This document shows, in pieces, positions 5,422 through 6,630 of a stretch of 6,630 bases of DNA. Position numbers and translations under genes: made by a program. Within the stretch, counting starts at the first letter, position 1, and every line of letters begins with the position of its first letter. The notes under the pieces were generated by a model. The model did not search any database. It worked only from the letters and a program-made list of their open reading frames with translations, and was not told the origin of the DNA. Source of the DNA: Acidobacteriota bacterium (lineage in GTDB: Bacteria > Actinomycetota > Acidimicrobiia > Spongiisociales > UBA5794). The stretch covers positions 1-6,630 of the forward strand of contig JACZST010000110.1 in NCBI GenBank assembly GCA_022574065.1, given 5' to 3'.

Positions 5422-5976
5422 ATGACTACAACCGTCACAGATATCAAGTGGCGTCTCGCCGACGACATCGACGCGGCGTTTCCCGATCTCGTTCGTTCGC
5501 TGCAAGACGGCATCTTTTCCGGCGCGCTCCAACTCACTCGTAACCGGCACGATGCCGAGGACGTCACCCAGGAGACCTTCGTCCGGGTGTACCGGGCCCT
5601 GACCGGCTATGACCAGGAGCGGATTCGGAACCTGGAGTTGCGAACTTGGACATGGACGATCGCGTTGAACTTGTGCCGTAATAGGGCGCGCACTCGGTCG
5701 CGACGCCCCGAGGTGAGCGGAGTCGACCTCGACCGAGCCGTAACGAACAGCGACCCGGGTCTCATCGCCGCCGATGCCGCCGACCTCGAGGTCTGGCGGG
5801 GACGGCTATCCCGGGTCAGCGCACCACAGCGCACCGCCGTTGTGCTCCACCACGTCGTTGGCTTGCCGCACCTCGAGATCGCCGAGATCACCGGAAGAAC
5901 CGAGAGCACGACACGATCCGATCTTCACAGGGGTTTGGCCGCCTTGCGCAAGATCATCGAGGAGGAATCGTCATGA
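5422..5976 (+). CDS. ECF-type RNA polymerase sigma factor
   Basis: A 184-residue sigma-70-family factor with only regions 2 and 4, as in extracytoplasmic-function sigmas. It would direct RNA polymerase to a small set of promoters. Region 2 spans about 22-93 and includes the core-binding signature RHDAEDVTQETFVRVYRAL (42-60) and the -10-recognition helix TWTWTIALNLCRNRAR (75-90). A linker of about 30 residues follows. Region 4 spans about 122-178, with APQRTAVVLHHVVGLPHLEI (134-153) and the recognition helix region TGRTESTTRSDLHRGLAALR (157-176). There is no membrane segment. The start ATG lacks a ribosome site and may be leaderless. The stop TGA overlaps the ATG of the next gene (ATGA at 5973-5976), so the two are translationally coupled. 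That slot normally holds an anti-sigma factor; here it holds a DNA alkyltransferase, hinting that the regulon concerns alkylation damage. Confidence 0.94.
   Translation: MTTTVTDIKWRLADDIDAAFPDLVRSLQDGIFSGALQLTRNRHDAEDVTQETFVRVYRALTGYDQERIRNLELRTWTWTIALNLCRNRARTRSRRPEVSGVDLDRAVTNSDPGLIAADAADLEVWRGRLSRVSAPQRTAVVLHHVVGLPHLEIAEITGRTESTTRSDLHRGLAALRKIIEEESS
5961..5967 (+). promoter_or_regulatory. Ribosome binding site of alkyltransferase gene
   Basis: GGAGGAA, a near-perfect Shine-Dalgarno, lies inside the last codons of the sigma gene, five bases before the ATG at 5973. It fixes that start and indicates strong, independent translation from the shared transcript. Confidence 0.8.
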
Positions 5977-6630
5977 CCAATGACACCATCACCCAGAAGC
6001 TCGAGCAGCTGGCAACGAATGCGCCGCATGGCCTGCTCGATGAGGTGCTCGACGCGGTGGGGATTCTCGCCGACGAGTTCACGCTCGTCGACGGCCCCAC
6101 CGGACCGGCCTACGTCTCGTGGAGCCGAGCCGGCGTCACCGCCTACGTCCCGCAGGCGATCGTCGCATCACCGGAGGACTTCGTTGCACAACACCCCAGG
6201 CCGGCCGATTACGTCGAAGCCCCGCCGCGCCGGCTAGCCGGTCACCTCGACCGGGCGCTGGAAACGGGCATGCTTGGCAAGCTCGCCGTTGATCTCGACG
6301 CGCTGGGAGAGTTCCAGCGCAAGGTGCTGGAAAAGTGCGCCGAGATCCCTCCTGGTGAGATCCGCCCTTACGGATGGATCGCAAGGGAGATCGGGAACCC
6401 GGGTGCGGTCCGCGCCGTGGGAACGGCGCTGGGGAGCAACCCGATCCCGGTCCTGATCCCGTGCCACCGGGTGGTACGGAGCGATGGCACGATCGGGAAG
6501 TACGCCTGGGGATCGGCCATGAAACGGGAGCTACTCCGATGCGAAGGCCTCGACCCCGACATCATCGAAGAGACGGCACGCCGCGGCATCCGCGTCGTCG
6601 GCACCGAGACCACCGGCATCTACTGCTACC
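5973..6630 (+). CDS. O6-alkylguanine-DNA alkyltransferase with C-terminal Ada-type Zn domain (3'-truncated)
   Basis: A suicide repair protein that transfers the methyl group from O6-methylguanine in DNA to its own cysteine. The frame is open from the ATG to the window edge (219 codons and one base). Residues 1-38 form a helical N-terminal extension. An RNase-H-like N domain follows at about 39-110. The alkyltransferase core begins near FQRKVLEKCAEIPPGEIRPY (114-133). It includes the arginine finger in AVRAVGTALGSNP (145-157, Arg147), the active site IPCHRVV with Cys164, and the substrate-site loop DGTIGKYAWG. After the usual end of the enzyme near residue 192, the chain continues to RVVGTETTGIYCY (207-219). 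This matches the E. coli Ada N-terminal segment AVRTTGIFCRPSC, where the first Cys is the methyl-phosphotriester acceptor; here it would be Cys218. Three further zinc cysteines are expected beyond the window. The start overlaps the sigma-factor stop. I recall similar fusions in actinobacteria but cannot verify this here. Confidence 0.92.
   Translation, partial: MTNDTITQKLEQLATNAPHGLLDEVLDAVGILADEFTLVDGPTGPAYVSWSRAGVTAYVPQAIVASPEDFVAQHPRPADYVEAPPRRLAGHLDRALETGMLGKLAVDLDALGEFQRKVLEKCAEIPPGEIRPYGWIAREIGNPGAVRAVGTALGSNPIPVLIPCHRVVRSDGTIGKYAWGSAMKRELLRCEGLDPDIIEETARRGIRVVGTETTGIYCY

Overview
This window is high-GC, gene-dense DNA. It suggests a member of the Actinomycetota, possibly an uncultured Acidimicrobiia-like lineage. 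The evidence is strongly GC-biased third codon positions, GTG starts, TANNNT-type -10 boxes sitting next to start codons, an ArsC of the kind common in actinobacteria, and an alkyltransferase/Ada-zinc-domain fusion that I associate with this phylum. The phylum is an inference; there is no rRNA or other phylogenetic marker here.

Layout from left to right. (1) The C-terminal part of a MacB/FtsX-type ABC transporter permease (+, cut by the window edge) ends at 863. It faces an unrecognised minus-strand gene that ends at 971. The 107-bp convergent gap carries heptamer tandem repeats. (2) That unknown gene diverges from a plus-strand pair with overlapping stop and start codons: a TPR-type helical-repeat protein (1599-2435) and FdhD, the sulfurtransferase that activates formate dehydrogenase (2432-3253). 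(3) A 245-bp convergent gap (3254-3498) follows, with a possible terminator and three separate arrays of 7-bp repeats. (4) A minus-strand pair comes next: an EamA/DMT-family 10-TM permease (4884-3988), then 24 bp downstream a small single-TM protein with a LiaF-like repeat domain (3963-3499). (5) Divergent from EamA is an arsenate reductase ArsC of the low-molecular-weight phosphatase fold (4983-5381). (6) After 40 bp comes an ECF-type sigma factor (5422-5976), whose stop codon overlaps the start of an O6-alkylguanine-DNA alkyltransferase (from 5973). The alkyltransferase runs off the window just as a C-terminal Ada-type methyl-phosphotriester zinc domain appears to begin.

The most interesting system is the last pair. 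In enterobacteria one protein, Ada, combines methylation sensing, AraC-type transcription activation and O6-methylguanine repair. Here the repair domain and the putative sensor domain are fused in the opposite order, with no room for an AraC domain between them, and are translationally coupled to a dedicated sigma factor in the position where an anti-sigma factor is usually found. This could be a sigma-factor-based version of the adaptive response to alkylation. That is a hypothesis from gene order, not a demonstrated function. The second theme is non-coding: both convergent junctions are filled with degenerate heptanucleotide tandem repeats of different sequence but the same 7-bp period.
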